Assembly: GCF_019393635.1 (NCBI RefSeq) | Contig: NC_057864.1 | Span: forward strand, 473,738,617-473,802,616 | Length of the DNA stretch: 64,000 nucleotides | Direction: 5' to 3' | DNA from: Dromiciops gliroides | Taxonomy: Eukaryota; Chordata; Mammalia; Microbiotheria; Microbiotheriidae | Part shown: positions 52,976 to 63,883 of the stretch, piece by piece | Layout: every line of letters begins with the position of its first letter | Numbering within the stretch: position 1 is the stretch's first letter | Notes under the pieces: model-generated | What the model was told of the DNA's origin: nothing | The model's database searches: none | Seen by the model: only the letters and a program-made list of their open reading frames with translations | Position numbers and translations under genes: made by a program

Positions 52976-53129
52976 CCTTTCCAAACCACTAATTTTTACT
53001 CTTTGAGGAGACATGAGTGATGACTGGGATTTATTTTCAGTTTTCTAAATGTCAACATTGCTTTTGGGTACCAGATGATTACATCCTCTGTCTGTCTCTG
53101 CTCCCATGCTGGATAAGGCAACACAACTT

Positions 53130-53320
53130 GAAAGGCAGTGTAGTGTAATGATTAGGTCATTGGACTTGGGGTGAGGAAGACCTAAGTCCAAATCCCATTA
53201 GCCATGGAACTAGGGATGAGTCAATTAATCTCTCTGTGCCTCAGTTCCATCTTTTGTCAAAAGAAGGGGTTGGATCCTTTCTAGCTCTGAAATGATGATC
53301 CTAAAAGTTTCTTCTGACTA
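53130..53320 (+). repeat. MIR-type SINE
   Basis: 'ggcagtgtagtgtaatgattagg', 'tggacttggggtgaggaagacc', 'ctctctgtgcctcagttcc'. Confidence 0.7.
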
Positions 53321-53379
53321 GAAACTTATATTTAAAAAAAAAACCTTTTTCCTCATCTTCCTTCTTTCCACTTCTCTAT

Positions 53380-53600
53380 CTCTCTCCTTCTCCAACTGGT
53401 GCTATTGATTTTACTGATAGCTCTCAAATTCATTGGTCTCGTCTCCAACCATCTGATCACCACCCTAGTTCAGGCTTCCATCATTTCTTGCCTAGAATAC
53501 TTGAATGGCCTCTTATCCCTTGTCCAAACCCTTCTAAACACTGCTGACAAAGTGATTTTTTTTACAAGTCATCACTCTTATAATGTTTCCAGAACTGAAA
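53380..53600 (+). repeat. L2 fragment
   Basis: 'tctccaaccatctgatcaccaccctagttcaggcttccatc', 'cttgcctagaatacttg', 'acactgctgacaaagtg'. Confidence 0.7.
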
Positions 53601-54390
53601 CTAGAATTTCTGTCACATGAGGCAGAGCTAAATGGTAGAGAGGGCACAGGGGAAAGAGACAATTGCAGTAACTGGAAATTAGGGGAAGCTTCTCGGAGTC
53701 TTAGTAAGAGTTCTCATTTGGGGGGCAAATTCAATTGGTATCATGTAGGACAATAAAGGGTGTCGGACTGGGAAATGGGGTGATCCATCCTCCGGAGATA
53801 AGCTCTGAGTCAAGAGAATCATGATGGCCTGGGAGTAGTCATGCCTTGTGCAGTCATGGGTTATTAGGAGACAAAACTCCGTACAGAAGAACCATCTCCC
53901 ACCTCCCCACCTTGATTCCAGCATCCTAAGAACCAAGTGGCTCCCTCAGTAGTTATGGCTTGATATAGCAAGACCTTAAAAGGATTGGGAAGCAGGCATT
54001 ATAACAAGCCAGTCCCAAAGGAACCATCATACATAGCAAGGCTCCCAGTCAGAGACTCAGGCCTGGGCGAGCAATATAAAGACCCTGTTATTGGATATGG
54101 GGTGCAAAGCAGTGATCTCATCACTAGGAAAGAAGAAAGGATCCTTGTTAGTAGAACTATGGTACAAAGACATGACAGAATTTGCAGACACATTGACTTG
54201 ATGCTCTGTTGTTGAGTTCGAAGGTTTCTTATATTCTCTATGTTTGGGGAGATACTAACGTACCCATTCTCCCGTGTGTTACACTTGTGTCAAAAGGGAG
54301 GATTTGGAAATGGTTACTGTCTCTTTAAGTTCATAGAAGTCAGGAGCTTAAGTTGTAACTCACCTCTGCCATGACTTTTCTGCTTCCTTT
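53600..54390. other. no gene or clear repeat
   Basis: Opposed short frames at 53985-54215 and 53999-54193 have no recognisable domain. Confidence 0.45.
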
Positions 54391-54404
54391 TGTGTATTGT
54401 CTCC

Positions 54405-54530
54405 ACCCATTCGATTATAAACTCCTTGAAGGCAGGGATTATCTTTCTTTTCCATACTTGTATGAAGAGCTTAGCATAGTGGCTGGTCCATGGTAGGTGT
54501 TTAATAAATTTTTATTGACTTACTGGCTAA
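54405..54530 (+). repeat. L2 3' terminus
   Basis: 'gattataaactccttgaaggcaggg...gcttagcatagtggctgg...tggtaggtgtttaataaa'. Confidence 0.75.
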
Positions 54531-54706
54531 GGGAGAACATGTACTTTGGTCAATGGGAATATGAAATAAACTAGGGGGAAGACATAGAAAGAGGGTAGAG
54601 AGAATCTTCTTGTTAGAATTGCCAACAAGAATCTAATTATCATTTTATGATGAGTGGATGTGGAACTAAACTGGATAGAAGGCAAAGATGAAGAAGGCCT
54701 CTTTCT

Positions 54707-54864
54707 CTTCTTTTCTTTTCTTTTTTTTTGTGGGGCAATGAGGGTTAAGTGACTTGCCCAGAGTCACACAGCTAGTATGTGCCAAGTGTCTGAAGCCAGA
54801 TTTGCACTCAGGTCCTCCTGAATCTAGGGCTGGTGCTTTATCCACTGCACCACCTAGCTGCCCC
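54707..54864 (-). repeat. young tRNA-derived SINE (WSINE1/SINE-1-like)
   Basis: Reverse copy with a (TTTTC)n/T tail. TSD agaaggcctctttct (54692-54706) and agaaggccctctttct (54866-54881), one extra C. Confidence 0.94.
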
Positions 54865-54889
54865 TAGAAGGCCCTCTTTCTTGAGGGAA

Positions 54890-55400
54890 CAATTTCAACC
54901 TTTATGTTTCAAAGAGAATTCTGGTGAAGAGATTTTATTAATTATTCTGAATGAACTAAAGGTCGCGGATTCGATTCTCAGAAGCTAAAGAGAAGTCATT
55001 TGCCACTACATTGAGGGCTTGCAGTTGTGTTCATCCTCATTGCTTAAAGCAGGATATAAGTATCCTTGTCTTTATTTTATTACTGATTTCATTGTTAATA
55101 AATTATATGGTTAGAAACCTTGATATTTGAGATCCTAAGAGATGAAGGGATTTAACAAAGAGAAAAAATGCGAATAACTCTTATTGTAACTAAAGCTATG
55201 GACAATTAACATTGAGTGAAAATGACTAAAGATTATTAAATTAATGATATTTGATCAAGTCACTGTGGTGACTTGGAGCTTGGTTAATGGATATGTTAAA
55301 ATTTTAGGAATTCATAAGGAAACATACAAATATATCCTTGTATTACCATAGAGATTGAGATAAGAAGCATAAACACAGGAACAACTCAAGGGACAGCAGA
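54890..55400. other. AT-rich single-copy block
   Basis: No repeat or frame recognised. 'ggtcgcggattcgattctc' near 54961 resembles a Pol III B box, but no tRNA fold was found around it. Confidence 0.35.
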
Positions 55401-55519
55401 AAGCCTCACCTATAAGTGAGGTTGGTGAACCCACCATTAGGGTTGATCTCCCTAACCCTGTGACCATTGGGGACAGTGGAAAGAGAACTGTGGGATGGGA
55501 CCATCAGTCTATAGCTAGA

Positions 55520-55670
55520 ACATGTATCAGAAGGCTTTAAGTCCAATGCCTTCTTTTTATATATGAGGAAACGGTTACCTAGAGAGCTTAAATGACTTAT
55601 TCCATGCCACATGGCTCAGGCAGCATGACCCAAAGTCAGCAGCAAGGTTCATTGCTCTTTCTACAACACC
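55520..55670 (-). repeat. MIR-type fragment
   Basis: 'tatatgaggaaacggttacctagagag...atgccacatggctcagg'. Confidence 0.5.
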
Positions 55671-55671
55671 A

Positions 55672-55800
55672 GGGAATTTGGGTTTCAAGCCTAGCTCTGA
55701 AGCTTCCTAGCTGTGTGATCAAGGGAAAGTCACCTGACCTGCCTGAGTCTCAGAATCTTTACCTACAATAATAATAATGACAACTGTTCTTGTTGTTATT
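55672..55800 (+). repeat. MIR-type fragment
   Basis: 'gggtttcaagcctagctctgaagc', 'ctagctgtgtgatcaaggg', 'cctgagtctcagaatc'. Confidence 0.65.
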
Positions 55801-56154
55801 GGTACTTTGGGCCTGTGGTTTTGTTGATGTAGGGCACTCCAAGTATGAAAAGCCTTTTCACTGGCAGAAATTGGTGATTAATCTATAACAAAGTATTCCA
55901 TCATTGTTTGGATCATGAGAGATCTAGTCCATGCAAGAAACAGGAGCTGAGTGCAGGTCTTGCTGACTGAGATAGGGTCTACCAACCACTTTGCTGTTTC
56001 AAAAATGGGGATGATGATACTTACCTGATATTCTAGCAGGCTCCAGAGTATTGGCAAATGGATGGTTAATGCCCTATGGAAGAAAGGTTATGTATTCATC
56101 ACTCTCACTTGGGCACTGAAAAAAACCAAAACAACTTATATGGCTGAAGGTTAA

Positions 56155-56335
56155 AGTTTCTGCATGGAAAAGTTGGACATGGAATTAAAAGACCCAGGTT
56201 CAAATTTGCCTTTGGTACTTATTACCTCTGAAACCTTAGACAACCCATTTAATTTCTCTCAGTCTTAACTTTCTCATCTGTGAAATGGACAGGTTGGATA
56301 GACTCCATGGCCTCTGAAGAAATTTCCAATTCTAG
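56155..56335 (+). repeat. MIR-type SINE
   Basis: 'gttggacatggaattaaaagaccc', 'accttagacaacccatttaatttc', 'ctttctcatctgtgaaatgg'. Confidence 0.65.
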
Positions 56336-56523
56336 ACTGATGATGCTACCAATTAAACCTTCTTCTATGTCACAAGTTTCTAGGTTCAGCATCCCTGTTA
56401 GTAGATCTGACAACTTCCTCCCTAAGTGCCAAAGTGGAAGGCTGGTGAAATAGTCTGCCTTCTCTAACAGAAACACGGAACAAAGTGAGGCAAGTAGTGA
56501 AGCTGGGATGAATATCTTCATGC

Positions 56524-56775
56524 TTTGTTGTTGTTCAGTTGTTTCAATTGTGTCTTACTCTTCATGACCCTATTTGGGGTTTTCTTGCCTAAGATCCTGG
56601 AGTGTTTCACCATTTCCTTCTTCAGCTCATTTAACATATGAGGAAACAGAGGCAGAGTTAAATGACTTTCCCAGGGTCACACAACTAGTGACTGTCTGAG
56701 GCTGGATTTGAACTCAGGAAGATGAATCTTTCTGACTCCAGACCTGGTACTCTGTCCTGGTGATCTAACTGCCCT
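56524..56775 (-). repeat. MAR1-like SINE
   Basis: 'tttgttgttgttcagttgtttc', 'ctaagatcctggagtg', 'cagggtcacacaactagtgac', 'ctggtgatctaactgccc'. Confidence 0.85.
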
Positions 56776-57179
56776 CATGTTAACTAACCCCACAATTAGG
56801 CCATTGATTGAGAAAACGAGTCTTGATACTTGACTGTTGGCACCAAGCATATTGGAAAAAACGTCAAGAATCTATTCACAGTCAGAACATGAGCAGCTCG
56901 ATATCATCCGTGTCTAATCACGGGGTTTCTTTCCTAGCATTGTTGATGGCTATTAAAAAGGAGCAGAAAGGATCCATCATCTTTGGGTGAATGCAAATTA
57001 TTCAGCAGCAGGGCCAGCCATGTAACACGCCTTCTCAGAATAGAGGCAGAGAATCTGTGACCTGGGGGCTCAGAATTCAGGTTAGGAGGGATTGTGGTGG
57101 TGTCCAACACTTCTATTGTACAGGTCAGGAAACTGAGGCAGAGAGGTCAAGGACTGCTGGTTTCCCGCAATTAGTGGTC

Positions 57180-57425
57180 TGGCCAGACTGGCCTTCTTAT
57201 TGTCCTCACATACAACATTCCATCTCCCGTCTCTGGCTCTCCCCATCCCTCCTCATTTGCATCTCACAGAGTCCTTGGTTATCTTCAAGACTCACTGTGT
57301 GTCATTTTCTATGTGAAAACTTTCATTATATCCCAGCTGCTGGAAATCTCTCTCCTTAACCTCTTTTTATAAATTAATTAATTAATTAGTTCATTCATTC
57401 ATTCATTCATTTTTAGCATCGTTCT
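57180..57425 (+). repeat. L2 fragment
   Basis: 'tcacatacaacattccatctcccg', 'tatcttcaagactcactgtgtgtcattttc', then an (ATTA)/(ATTC) run at 57368-57410. Confidence 0.6.
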
Positions 57426-57442
57426 GTATATACTTTTATGTG

Positions 57443-57628
57443 AACACAGGATCATAGATCTACGGCTGGAAGAGACCTCAGAGATCATCTGCTCCAACTC
57501 CCTTATTTTACAGATAAGGAAATTGAAGCCCAGAAAGAGTGACTTGCACAAGGTCTCTCAGGTAGCATGTATCAGAGGCAGGATTTGAAGCCAGGTATTG
57601 TTACTTCATAGCCAGCCTTTTTTCTACT
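57443..57628 (-). repeat. MIR-type SINE
   Basis: 'atcatagatctacggctggaagagacctcagagatcatctgc...cttgcacaaggtctctcagg...gaagccaggtattg'. Confidence 0.75.
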
Positions 57629-57657
57629 GTACCAAAGAGATTATTATCTCTGGTAGA

Positions 57658-57726
57658 ATTTCTTTTTCTTTTTTCTTTCTTTTTCTCCTTCCTTTCTTCC
57701 CTCCCTCTTTCCTTCCTTCCTTCCTT
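57658..57726. repeat. pyrimidine tract
   Basis: C/T-only sequence ending in four 'ttcc' units. Confidence 0.88.
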
Positions 57727-57915
57727 GTAACCCTAGCACTTAGCACAAATGCCAGGAACATAACAAACAATCAATAAATGCTGGTTGATTTATTATTCTC
57801 AATTACCATTACCCTGCATAATTAATTAGCATCTAATATAGTTGTTTATCTAAATATATGCCACATTCTCCTCTCTTCCAACAGACTATAAGCTTCTTGA
57901 AGACAAGGACTTGGA
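57726..57915 (+). repeat. L2 3' terminus pieces
   Basis: 'taaccctagcacttagcacaaatgcc...aatcaataaatgctggttg' and a second piece 'cagactataagcttcttgaagacaagg'. Confidence 0.6.
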
Positions 57916-57949
57916 GAGGGTGGATAGCATGTTACCAAGGAAAGGGCTC

Positions 57950-58335
57950 TGAAGAGAAAATCTGGGTCCTTTGAGTTTGCATCCAGGTTTAGGTGGTTCC
58001 CAGCTGTATGACTTTGGATAAGCCATTTAAACTCTTCGGGTCTCAGTTTCCTCATCTACAAAATGAAGGGGTTGGACTAGATCAGAGGTGGCATATGTAG
58101 CCTACAACCCTGCCAGATGTGGAACCAGATTAAAATGTAATTGGGAAATATTTATCAAAATAAATAAAAATACATAGATAAAATACATAGATTAAAAACA
58201 TAGATAATGGTAATATGTGATTTTCTAAGTAAATATGTGGCCTGAAGGAATCCTTCTCCCAGTTTTTATTTGAATTTGACATGCCTGGACTAGGTGATAT
58301 CTGAGGGCCCTTCCAGCTCTCAGCCTATGATCTGT
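57950..58335 (+). repeat. MIR-type SINE split by a DNA transposon
   Basis: Left part 'cagctgtatgactttggataagcc...ctcatctacaaaatgaagg', right part 'gatatctgagggcccttccagctctcag' from 58294. Confidence 0.75.
58081..58285. mobile_element. hAT-like non-autonomous DNA transposon (MITE)
   Basis: About 205 bp inserted in a MIR with an 8-bp duplication, tggactag (58073-58080 and 58286-58293), the length expected for hAT. The left end 'cagaggtggcatatg' and the reversed right end 'ggcatgtcaaattc' resemble the vertebrate hAT end 'caggggtgtcaaactc', though degraded. The interior is AT-rich ('aaaataaataaaaatac') and has no transposase. Confidence 0.6.
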
Positions 58336-58425
58336 GGCTTACATTTTCTTGGAATCCCCTCCACCTAGCATAGTGTCTTTTCTGTATTCAGGGTTTGAGA
58401 AATGTTTGTTTAATTGAAATGAAAT
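58336..58425 (+). repeat. L2 3' fragment
   Basis: 'cacctagcatagtgtcttttctgtattcagg...gaaatgtttgtttaattg'. Confidence 0.5.
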
Positions 58426-58574
58426 AAGCTTGGGAAAGAGGGAACATCTGCCTTTCTCTATTCTCCCTCCCTCCTTTCCATTGCTATCTCCTGGTAGTTG
58501 CTGCTTTCCCAACATTGCCTAAGGAGATATCCATTGTGTCTCACTGTTCAAGATAGAAAGCAGGGTGGTAGAAT

Positions 58575-58935
58575 TCATAGAATCATAGATCTTGGTCTAG
58601 AGAGGACTTCCAAATTAGCTCCTGGGTCATTGTTTTCAGATGGTCAGGGTATTATTATTGTCTCCATCACTGGACTATATTATTCCCTGTAGACTATAGA
58701 AACTGAGTGAGTAGGAGTTTAAGTGACTTGCAATCACATAGTAGGAGGGGTGGGAGGATATAAGGGAGGGACATGTTGGCCTTGAACCTACTTCCCCTCA
58801 AAATGTTATTTGTAACATCATAAGATAAGAGATGTAGAAAGAGAAGGGACCTTAGAAGCCATTCTACAGATGAAGAAACTGAGGACAAGAGAGGTAAATG
58901 ACTTGATCTTGTCTTCCATGTTCTCTTCACTGTAC
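58575..58935 (-). repeat. two MIR-type fragments
   Basis: 'catagaatcatagatcttgg' near 58578 and 'agaagggaccttagaagccattctacagatgaagaaactgagg' near 58840. Confidence 0.6.
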
Positions 58936-58976
58936 CATGATACCTCATATTAGAAAATCAATGCTCCTCATTTTTC

Positions 58977-59121
58977 TTTTTTTTTTGAGGCAATGAGGGT
59001 TAAGTGACTTGCCCAGGGTCACACAGCTAGTAAGTGTCAAGTGTTTTAGTCCAGATTTGAACTCAGGTTCTCGTGAATCCAGGGCTGGATTTTTATCCAC
59101 TGCGCCAGCTAGCTGCCCCCA
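58977..59121 (-). repeat. young tRNA-derived SINE (WSINE1/SINE-1-like)
   Basis: Reverse copy with oligo-T; perfect 13-bp TSD ctcctcatttttc (58964-58976 and 59122-59134). Confidence 0.95.
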
Positions 59122-59139
59122 CTCCTCATTTTTCAAAGG

Positions 59140-59225
59140 AGAACACTGAGGTATGCAGATATAAAGTGACTTGTCCAAGGCCACACAACTAGTAACAAGT
59201 AGGATTCAAACCCGGGTCCTTTTAT
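59140..59225 (-). repeat. MIR-type fragment
   Basis: 'gagaacactgaggtatgcag...cttgtccaaggccacacaactagtaac'. It continues the MIR interrupted by the SINE at 58977. Confidence 0.6.
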
Positions 59226-59274
59226 CTTATACACTTTGCCCTTACGTTTTGATTTGGTCCATACACCCAGGCAA

Positions 59275-59440
59275 TATGGCCAGAAGACCTGATATCAAAT
59301 TTTGCCTCCAACACAAGCTGGCTGTGTGAACTCAGAAAATTTACTTACCCTCTCAGCGCTCTAGACAGTGCCCTAAGGCTACATACAGAAGGGGAGGTTT
59401 CTTGATGACAGCCCCTTCCATTAAATCACAATCCTAGGTC
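59275..59440 (+). repeat. SINE with 'aggggaggtttc' variant tail
   Basis: 'gctggctgtgtgaactcag', 'ctctagacagtgccctaaggc', then 'agaaggggaggtttcttg'. Confidence 0.55.
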
Positions 59441-59489
59441 TTATTTATTTTATAGATGCTTATATCAATATATAAACATGTCTCTCCTG

Positions 59490-59572
59490 AGGGAACATAA
59501 ACTCCTTGAAAGTAGGGATTATTTCATTTATTGAATTTGAACCTCAAGTGCCTAGCACGGTGCCTGGCACAT
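59490..59572 (+). repeat. L2 3' terminus
   Basis: 'gggaacataaactccttgaaagtaggg...gtgcctagcacggtgcctggcac'. Confidence 0.7.
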
Positions 59573-59755
59573 TTGTTGTTGTTGTTCAGTCAGTCATATC
59601 CAGCTCTTTGTCCATGGGGTTTTCTTGGCAAAGTTAGTGGGGTGGTTTGCCATTTCCTCTTCCAGTGTGTCCCATGTTACAGATGAAGAACTGAGGCAGA
59701 TAGGGGTTGTGACATGCCCAGGGCCAGTATCCTTTCCAGTGTGCTATTGCCTCCT
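59573..59755 (-). repeat. MAR1-like SINE, deleted copy
   Basis: 'tgttgttgttgttcagtcagtc', 'cttggcaaagttagtggggtgg', 'gatgaagaactgaggcag'; the middle and end are shortened. Confidence 0.75.
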
Positions 59756-59865
59756 AGAAAGTTCATGCTCGATGGCTTGGGGATTGTGTGCTGTGACCAC
59801 ATTAGCTAAGCCCCTTTGCCTTTCTTTTGATTAAGATACACCTGATTATCAAAATCTGATTGGCT

Positions 59866-60008
59866 AGGGGCAGCTATGTGGCACAGTGGATAGAGCACTG
59901 GCCCTGGAGTCAGGAGTACCTGAGTTCAAATCCGGCCTCAGACACTTAACACTTACTAGCTGTGTGACCTTGGGTAAGTCACTTAACTCCAATTGCCTCA
60001 CTTAAAAA
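59866..60008 (+). repeat. young tRNA-derived SINE (WSINE1/SINE-1-like)
   Basis: 'aggggcagctatgtggcacagtgg...aactccaattgcctcac' with an A tail. Perfect 15-bp TSD aaaatctgattggct (59851-59865 and 60009-60023). Confidence 0.96.
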
Positions 60009-60222
60009 AAAATCTGATTGGCTGCTTCATGAGGCACAGTGATTGGCATGACAGGAAATGTTTAATCAGAAACTGCTCAGAGATCCTAGGGAGGGGAATT
60101 CCTGCATTGGATCATGAGCTTGGTTGAGCAGAAAGAACATTGTTTTTTTATTTTCCCACATTTAGCTTATTTTTATTTGGAGACAAAACAACATCAAAGC
60201 GAACTTTTTTTGTTTGTTTGCT

Positions 60223-60377
60223 CTGTGTGTGTGTGTGTGTGTGTGTGTGATGAGGGTCAAGTGACTACTTTCCCAGGGTAAGTATCAAGTGTCTGAGGCT
60301 GGATTTGAACTCAGGTCCTCTTGTCCTCTTGAATCCAGGGCCAGTGCTTTATCCACTGCACCACCTAGCTTTCCCCC
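60223..60377 (-). repeat. tRNA-derived SINE with (GT)n tail, internally rearranged
   Basis: (GT)n at 60224-60249 replaces oligo-T; 'gatgagggtcaagtgac', a deletion of the 'cagggtcacacagc' box, and a duplicated 'gtcctcttgtcctcttg'. Ends 'ccacctagctttccccc'. Confidence 0.88.
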
Positions 60378-60879
60378 CCCCAAAAAAAAAACCATTGCTT
60401 TTTTTTTTTTTAACTGAATAACCTGCACTGGAATCCCAGGTCCTTGACTTATGACCTGTCTGACCATGGACAAGTTACTTAACCTTACTGGAACAAGATC
60501 TTACCTGATCAATTTAATCAAGGAGTTGGTAGTAGAGTCAGAATTCTTAACCTGAAGTCTGCTAACTTTTAAGATATTTTGGATTCTGTATTTCAATAAA
60601 ATTGGTTTCTCTTGCGACATTATGCATTTTATTTCACATATTTAAAAACCTTTCTAAGAAGGCTTCACCAGGCTGCAAAGGGGTTCACAACACACAAAAA
60701 GTCAAGAGCCCCAGGACTAGGATGATCTCTGGGGTCCCTTCCAGATTTAACATGCTATGCCAACTCAAGTCCCCTTCCAGCTCTGAAAGTTTATGATTCA
60801 ATTAAGTTGGCTGAATTTTATCATCTATAAAGAGATGGGCTTAGATTTAATAGTCACTAAAGTCCTCTTCCATTACCAA

Positions 60880-61000
60880 TCAATAAATATTTATTAAGTA
60901 TCTACTATGTGCCAGGCACTGTGCTAAGTGTGAGGGATACAAAAAGAGCCAAAAGTTCCTGCCCTCAAGAAGCTTACAGTCTAAGGAGGGAGAATTTGAA
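60880..61000 (+). repeat. old dispersed repeat
   Basis: 'caataaatatttattaagtatctactatgtgccaggcactgtgctaagtg' followed by 'ctgccctcaagaagcttacag'. The best-preserved copy of this family in the window. Confidence 0.7.
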
Positions 61001-61019
61001 AGATTGAGACTGTTCCTGA

Positions 61020-61900
61020 GATTTATTGTTCCTCTCTCTTATCACTACTCTGCCAGTTGGGACAGGGACAGAAGAAATAAAGAAAGTCTTTCTTTGCCTT
61101 AAAAGTTTTTGCTGTTTAGGTGATGGATGGAGGGGAACCGTTTTGTTGGGTGGGGAAGAGAAGAGTCCTTATTTTATTCCTTGCCCCCTTTCCCTACCAG
61201 AGCCGTTGGAAGTGAGCCAGGCACAGCAGGGTGGGTGGGAGGAGAGCCAAGAGCACTTACCCAGGAAAGGCAAAGGCAAACGTAGCTCCCCACAGTCCCA
61301 TCCCTCTCCAGCTTGTCTAGGTCTGAGAAAAGGCAGCTGAGCCTCATTAGCCAGCCAGCCAAGCAGGGCCCGGAGCCTCCGGATACACTAATGAGCCAAT
61401 TAAAGGGAGTTTACAAGGGAGCTTGGTCAGAAGTGGGGGGAGGGAGGGGAGGTGGGAGGACAGCTGAGTGTCTTTTTTGAGGAGGGGGAGTAGGGCACGG
61501 TGGAAACTCAGCTGCAGAGATAGAGCTTAGCCTCTGATCTGGCCTAGGTTTTCAGCTCAGATGTGGCTAATCAGATATGGACAATCAAATCCCACTGAAT
61601 ATTAGGGAGAGTGAAGACTTCTAATTTGCGTCTTCAATTTAACCACTGAAGAGCTTTCCCTCTCTTTTATCCATGGGTGGAGTGAGAAGCAAGCAACACG
61701 GCTTCACGGGAACAGTAGAGGTGGGGGATGCTGGGAAGGGTCGTTGGAGCTCAGATATCTACATCCCTGAACTATGGTCAAGCTGCTTCCCCTCCCTACA
61801 CCTAAAATGAGTGTTGTGTGTGCTGACCTCACTCTGGGTTAGGGCTTGTGAAGAGGGTTTAAGGCATCCATGAACTTGGAATGGAATGTATAGATACAAA
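61020..61900. other. low-repeat, relatively GC-rich block
   Basis: About 880 bp without clear repeats, including 'cactaatgagccaattaaaggg' near 61387 and G-rich runs at 61434-61460 and 61482-61498. The 104-codon plus frame (61026-61340) has no recognisable domain. Candidate regulatory DNA; no exon supported. Confidence 0.4.
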
Positions 61901-62020
61901 TATCTATTTATACTTATATCTACACATGCATCTATAGACATACATATACATGTATGTATTTATGTATATATTACAGATGTTATCTATTACATGTAATATG
62001 GAATAGATGATATATATTTC
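61900..62020. repeat. (TA/CATA)-rich tract
   Basis: 'acatacatatacatgtatgtatttatg' and similar. Confidence 0.7.
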
Positions 62021-62039
62021 ATTGACCTCTAATTAAAAT

Positions 62040-63200
62040 TTAGCATTTCCTTCTATTATGAATTAAACCAAAAAATTAAACATTCTCACAGGGCTTCAGA
62101 CGATTGCCAAGGGGAGCCATGACACAGAAAGGATTATGAATCCCTCTTCTTTGAGACCCTAGAATGCATAGTCCCTGTCTTTGAGAAAGAGAGGAGAGGA
62201 TGAGGGTGGAGGTAGCCTGGAAGGAATCTTGGGGAAAAGATTGGAGAGATTTCAGAATCTCTTAGCACTTTCAAATGAAGACATTTTTGCTAAGAAGCGA
62301 GAAGGAGGGGACGGGGTGGAAAGAACGGGGGTAGGAATCAGGGGAGACTTAGCTGTGGCTCTAAGTCCTGTCCGTGTGTCGCTTCATCTCTGCACATCTC
62401 CATCCCCTGCTCAGTCTGATGAAGGCAGCAGCTGGCTCTGACATTCTAGGATTCTTTCTCAGTTTAGCTCAGGATTTTTCCTGAGCAAGTTCTGCTCATT
62501 CTTCGAATTTTCTCTGCTCTTCTTTAACTCCTCTCCCATGCACAAAGTTAAAGGAAGGGCTGGGACCTGAATATGAAGCCAAGAATCAACACAAAGCACT
62601 AAATAGGTGGGTCTGTTGCTTTTCAGCTCAGTGCAGGGACAAGAGCCCTGGGCTAGCTCTCACTGGGCTCCTGATACCACTTTGCTGGGTGACCTTGGGG
62701 AAATCATTTGCCTTCTCTGGACTTCTTCTGCAATATGAGGTGGTTGGACTAGATGGCTGTTAAGGCTCTTTCAAGCTTAGAATCTATCTGATCTTCACTC
62801 ATTTCCATGGGGCACCTAACTAGCTGGTGTGAGGGAGGTGGAGGAGAGACAACTTTGGAGAACACAACACAAAATGAAAACATGGGAAGGCAGGTATTAT
62901 GCTTGATAGCAATAGTCCCTCTCATCATTGTAGTCTTCATCACCTACACCTTGGATGCCAATTGTGTAGGGAATCTGGTGAAAGCCAACCTAGTAAACAA
63001 GCGACCCACAGACTGACCAACATACAAACGATCCAGCAAACGCACATATGCACAAAACCCTCTAATGCAGCTGCAGCAGCTGCTCTGCCAAAGTTGTTTT
63101 GTACACTGTTGTCTCAGAGAAGTCCCCAGGATAGCCAGAGATTAAGTGACTTGAGCTGGATCACCCATCCAGAAAGTGTCAGTGATGCCACTCGAACCCT
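62040..63200. other. mostly low-repeat stretch
   Basis: One MIR-like patch at about 62640-62790 ('ctgggtgaccttggggaaatc', 'ggttggactagatggctg'). Short plus frames at 62807-63216 have no recognisable domain. Confidence 0.4.
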
Positions 63201-63506
63201 GGTCTTTCCAATTTAGGGGTTTTTGTGTGTGTCTGTCTGTCTGAATTTTATTTTATTATTTTAAAAATGTTGGACCTAAACACCAATGAAAAAGCATGGC
63301 ATATACACAGCAGGACACAAAAGGAGGGTGATGGGTCAAATTGAATCTCAATTTCATACCACTTTTTGGGAAAATGTATACTAAATTCTATGTGGTCCCT
63401 TCAAAACTGGCATGAACTTCCTTGTGGTCTTTTCAGTGCTCTTAAACATGTTTCAATGACCCTTTTTAGCATCAGTATTGCTACCTCCCAACCCTACCCC
63501 CAAACT

Positions 63507-63507
63507 T

Positions 63508-63585
<78 letters not shown>
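63507..63585. repeat. (GA)n microsatellite
   Basis: About 38 GA units, directly before a SINE head. Confidence 0.98.
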
Positions 63586-63588
<3 letters not shown>

Positions 63589-63750
63589 GGGACAGTTATG
63601 TGGTACAGTGGATAAAGTACCAGCCCTGGATTCAAGAGGACCTGAGTTCAAATCCAGCCTCAGACAAATTGACAATTACTAGCTGTGTGACCCTGGGCAA
63701 GTCACTTAACCCTCATTGCCCCAGAAAACAAAAAAACCAAAAAACCAAAA
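63586..63750 (+). repeat. tRNA-derived SINE between two (GA)n tracts
   Basis: 'gggggacagttatgtggtacagtgg...aaccctcattgcccc' with a tail of 'aaaaaacc' units that becomes (GA)n. Confidence 0.9.
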
Positions 63751-63817
63751 AAAGAGAGACAGAGATGGAGAGACGGAGAGACGGGGCAGGGGGTGGGGAG
63801 GGAGGGAGGGAGGGGGA

Positions 63818-63874
<57 letters not shown>
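63751..63874. repeat. (GA)n and (GGGA)n tract
   Basis: 'gagacagagatggagagacgg', 'gggagggagggagggagg', then about 24 GA units. Arg/Glu-rich and Leu/Ser-rich frames around it are by-products. Confidence 0.97.
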
Positions 63875-63875
<1 letters not shown>

Positions 63876-63883
63876 CTTGTAAC

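Noticed and set aside
54961-54982. B-box-like 'cgcggattcgattctc' as a possible tRNA
   Set aside because: No acceptor stem, D arm or anticodon arm can be folded around it by eye.
56005-56035. 'gatacttacctg' resembling the U1 snRNA 5' end
   Set aside because: Only about twelve bases match and the following sequence does not follow U1. It fits a degraded MIR tail.
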